Of a stretch of DNA of 64,000 nucleotides, positions 62,456 to 64,000 are shown piece by piece. Numbering within the stretch: position 1 is the first letter of the stretch; the number at the start of each line of letters is the position of its first letter. The stretch lies in the NCBI RefSeq assembly GCF_010725055.1, contig NZ_BJKB01000005.1, forward strand, positions 186,001 to 250,000. Reading direction: 5' to 3'. The position numbers and the translations under genes were made by a program. Below the pieces are notes generated by a model. That model made no database searches, had not been told where the DNA came from, and saw only the letters and a program-made list of their open reading frames with translations. Source of the stretch: Gelidibacter japonicus (lineage in GTDB: Bacteria > Bacteroidota > Bacteroidia > Flavobacteriales > Flavobacteriaceae).

Positions 62456-62777
62456 TTTTAGTTTTATCATTAATTTTCGCAATTGGCAGCTCAAAAATTT
62501 AAGAGCCACATTATTAGGTAATTTTCTTCCGGTCAACAGCATGAGGATGTTTGGATATGGACGGGTGTGAAAGCTTAAGAACCCAATGTTGTTTTGACTT
62601 CGGCACTGGTGATTATTACTATCATTTCTTGAGGTAGATATTTGAACCATTGGTTAAACGGTAGCGTGTTTTTATATCATGTTTAATTTATATCGATGGG
62701 TTGGGCGCATTGTTGGAGAAGCAATCTTTGATTTGCTCAATTCTGCCAATCTCTTTTTAACAAGTACGATTGAAGAA

Positions 62778-62822
62778 GATTTTATACACGACTAAAGTTG
62801 GAGGTTTTCTGTATATTAGAGG
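62778..62822 (+). repeat. 45-bp noncoding element, copy 2
   Basis: Ungapped match to 61583-61627 at 35 of 45 positions; both copies start GATTTTATAC and end GTATATTAGAGG. No gene with a clear start follows closely, so if it is a promoter its gene has been lost. Confidence 0.55.
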
Positions 62823-63018
62823 CTTTTATAAATGCCAGTAGATTTATCATAAATATCAATAATTGGAGTTTTTATTTGGTCACTTCTTAATTTAGAAAAA
62901 GAAAACAAAGTATTTTGCAACCAAGAAATCAAGAAATTTCTAAAGTACTGATTTTAAAATCAGTAAGAATTATTGAATCCTGTAAATTCAACAATGAAGG
63001 AAATTGAAAAACAAAGAA

Positions 63019-63072
63019 ATGAGTCAAGTAAAATCTAAAAAACGTGTCACGGAAAGCGCAAGATTTTATTGA
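63019..63072 (+). pseudogene. N-terminal remnant, possibly of a restriction-methylation gene
   Basis: From the ATG at 63019 the frame reads MSQVKSKKRVTESARFY and stops. The first dozen residues resemble the start of N6-adenine methylase/restriction proteins (K-S-K-x-R-V-x-x-H-G-E-V-F-T), after which similarity is lost. The identification is tentative because only about 12 residues are informative. Confidence 0.3.
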
Positions 63073-63197
63073 TTCCCTAATTCGCCCAACGAAATAAATA
63101 TGAGCCAAGAGTTATTTCTTAAAAACATGAGAATAAAAGTGTAATTAAAATTTATATCCCAATTCCGCACGCACTGCGTTCGCAATTCAATTCATAT

Positions 63198-64000
63198 ATG
63201 AGTCAGTTATCCAATAATTTCCTACTTGCTGTAAGGCAGATCATTATAAGCGCACAGGAAAAGGCTTTAAAAGCAGTCAATCAAGAGCGAGTGATGATGT
63301 ACTGGCAAATTGGAAGGCACATTTTAGAAGAAGAGCAAGGAGGCAAAGAGCGCGCAGATTACGGTACTTTCCTAATAAAGAATTTGGCAGAAGTGCTGGA
63401 AAATGATTTTGGAAGTGGGTTTTCCATAAGACAATTAGAACTGTGCCGTCAGTTTTTTATCACTTTCCCAAATACGAACGCACTGCGTTCGCAATTGAAC
63501 TGGACACAATACAAATTGTTACTTCGTATTGCGGACGAGGATAAACGCATTTACTATATAGAAGAAGCCTGCAATAACAATTGGAGTTCACGCCAATTGG
63601 AGCGACAAATCAACAGTCAGTTATATGAGCGTTTGCTGTTAAGCAATGATAAGGAGAAAGTACTGGCTGTAGCCAAAAAGGATGCTCAAGCTGAAAGTCC
63701 AAAAGAAATAATCAAAGATCCAATGGTGTTAGAGTTTTTGGGGCTTAAACCACAAGCTGCTTTCTATGAAAAAGACTTAGAAAACGCATTAATTTCCAAT
63801 ATGCAGTCTTTCTTGCTGGAGTTGGGCAATGGCTTTTCATTTGTCGCTCGTCAAAAGCGAATTCAGATAGAAGAACGATGAGTTTTTTGTAGATTTAGTG
63901 TTTTACAATCGCTTGCTTCGGTGCTTTGTAGTCATAGAAATTAAGACACACAAACTCACACATCAAGATTTGGGACAATTGCAGATGTATGTAAATTATT
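63198..64000 (+). pseudogene. DUF1016-family (PDDEXK) nuclease gene, frameshifted, runs off the window
   Basis: From ATG 63198 the N-terminal helical DUF1016 domain is intact (RQIIISAQEKALKAVNQERV, MMYWQIGRHILEEEQGG). The frame ends early at 63881 in QKRIQIEER. Removing one base near 63874 restores IEDDEFFVDLVFYNRLLRCF and then VVIEIKTHKLTHQDLGQLQM, the PD-(D/E)xK active site (D...ExK), which continues past the window end. So the catalytic core is separated from its N-terminal domain by a single-base insertion: a pseudogene or sequencing error. An in-frame palindromic insert encoding NALRSQL lies at about 63474. Confidence 0.8.

Larger units (their letters stand above)
62456..63197. other. 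long intergenic region with repeat copy and gene remnants
   Basis: 742 bp with no full gene. It contains the second 45-bp element (62778-62822), a perfect 20-bp palindrome at 62946-62965 (TACTGATTTT and its complement), short stubs at 63019-63072 and 63102-63143 that look like remains of coding sequence, and a palindromic repeat (CGCACTGCGTTCGCAATT) at 63169-63186 next to the DUF1016 gene. The rest shows nothing recognisable. Confidence 0.6.

Noticed and set aside
1-64000. CRISPR arrays, tRNA or rRNA genes, prophage or integrase genes
   Set aside because: No regularly spaced short repeats with unique spacers, no cloverleaf-like or rRNA sequence, and no integrase or phage structural gene was recognised by reading; a tRNAscan or profile search would be needed to exclude them fully.

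Overview
The window reads as a chromosomal piece of a marine-type flavobacterium (Bacteroidetes, Flavobacteriaceae). Coding DNA is AT-rich. Promoters carry the Bacteroidetes -7 box TAnnTTTG. Many exported proteins are lipoproteins of the form M-K-K...C-SSDDD, and the families present (DUF4374, alginate-export porin, fused CcoNO, clade II NosZ) are typical of that group. No tRNA, rRNA or CRISPR array was seen.

Layout. 1-3.8 kb: fatty-acid beta-oxidation (thiolase, acyl-CoA dehydrogenase) with two small four-helix-bundle genes wedged around the thiolase. 4-9 kb: secreted or periplasmic proteins (beta-propeller/DUF6265, M28 and M1 peptidases) and a YdeI-type protein. 9-14 kb: a MoxR ATPase/VWA pair and an S9 peptidase. 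14-27 kb: a Crp/Fnr regulator, then the cbb3 oxidase block (copper ATPase ccoI, ccoS, fused ccoNO, ccoQ, ccoP, ccoG, fixH, SafE-like), then a nitric-oxide stress block (Rrf2 regulator, Ric, a heme-copper-like membrane protein, a hemerythrin). 27-45 kb, minus strand: a copper-uptake unit (TonB receptor with a CxxxM motif, Met-rich lipoprotein, small Cys protein), the nos operon (cytochrome c, fasciclin lipoprotein, nosZ, nosB-like, nosL, nosD, nosF, nosY), a nirK operon (nirK-cytochrome c fusion, SUMF1-like, SCO with a metal-binding head, porin), a universal stress protein and hemN. 45-52 kb: sodC, an ECF sigma/anti-sigma pair, a frameshifted gene and several enzymes. 52.4-53.9 kb: a REP-associated Y1 transposase and an array of its palindromes. 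54-58 kb: a TonB/DUF4374 uptake locus. 58-64 kb: cytochrome c peroxidase, a cation/proton antiporter, a two-repeat secreted protein, and a decayed stretch ending in a frameshifted DUF1016 nuclease.

The main result is regulatory. Seven copies of a 14-bp palindrome, ATGAY-N4-RTCAT, lie upstream of ccoI, ccoSNOQP, the copper-uptake unit, the nos operon, nirK, hemN and cytochrome c peroxidase. In every case the palindrome centre lies exactly 33 bp upstream of the centre of a TAnnTTTG-like -7 box, which puts it near -41 as in a class II Fnr promoter. The likely binder is the Crp/Fnr protein encoded at 14056-14733. The box it shares with ccoI sits inside its own core promoter, which suggests negative autoregulation. 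A second palindrome, GGAYA-N4-TRTCC, precedes the Rrf2 gene, where it overlaps the -33 element, and also ric, suggesting a separate NO- or Fe-S-responsive repressor circuit. Together the window encodes low-oxygen respiration and partial denitrification (nitrite to NO, N2O to N2) with dedicated copper supply. No recognisable NO reductase is present in the window.
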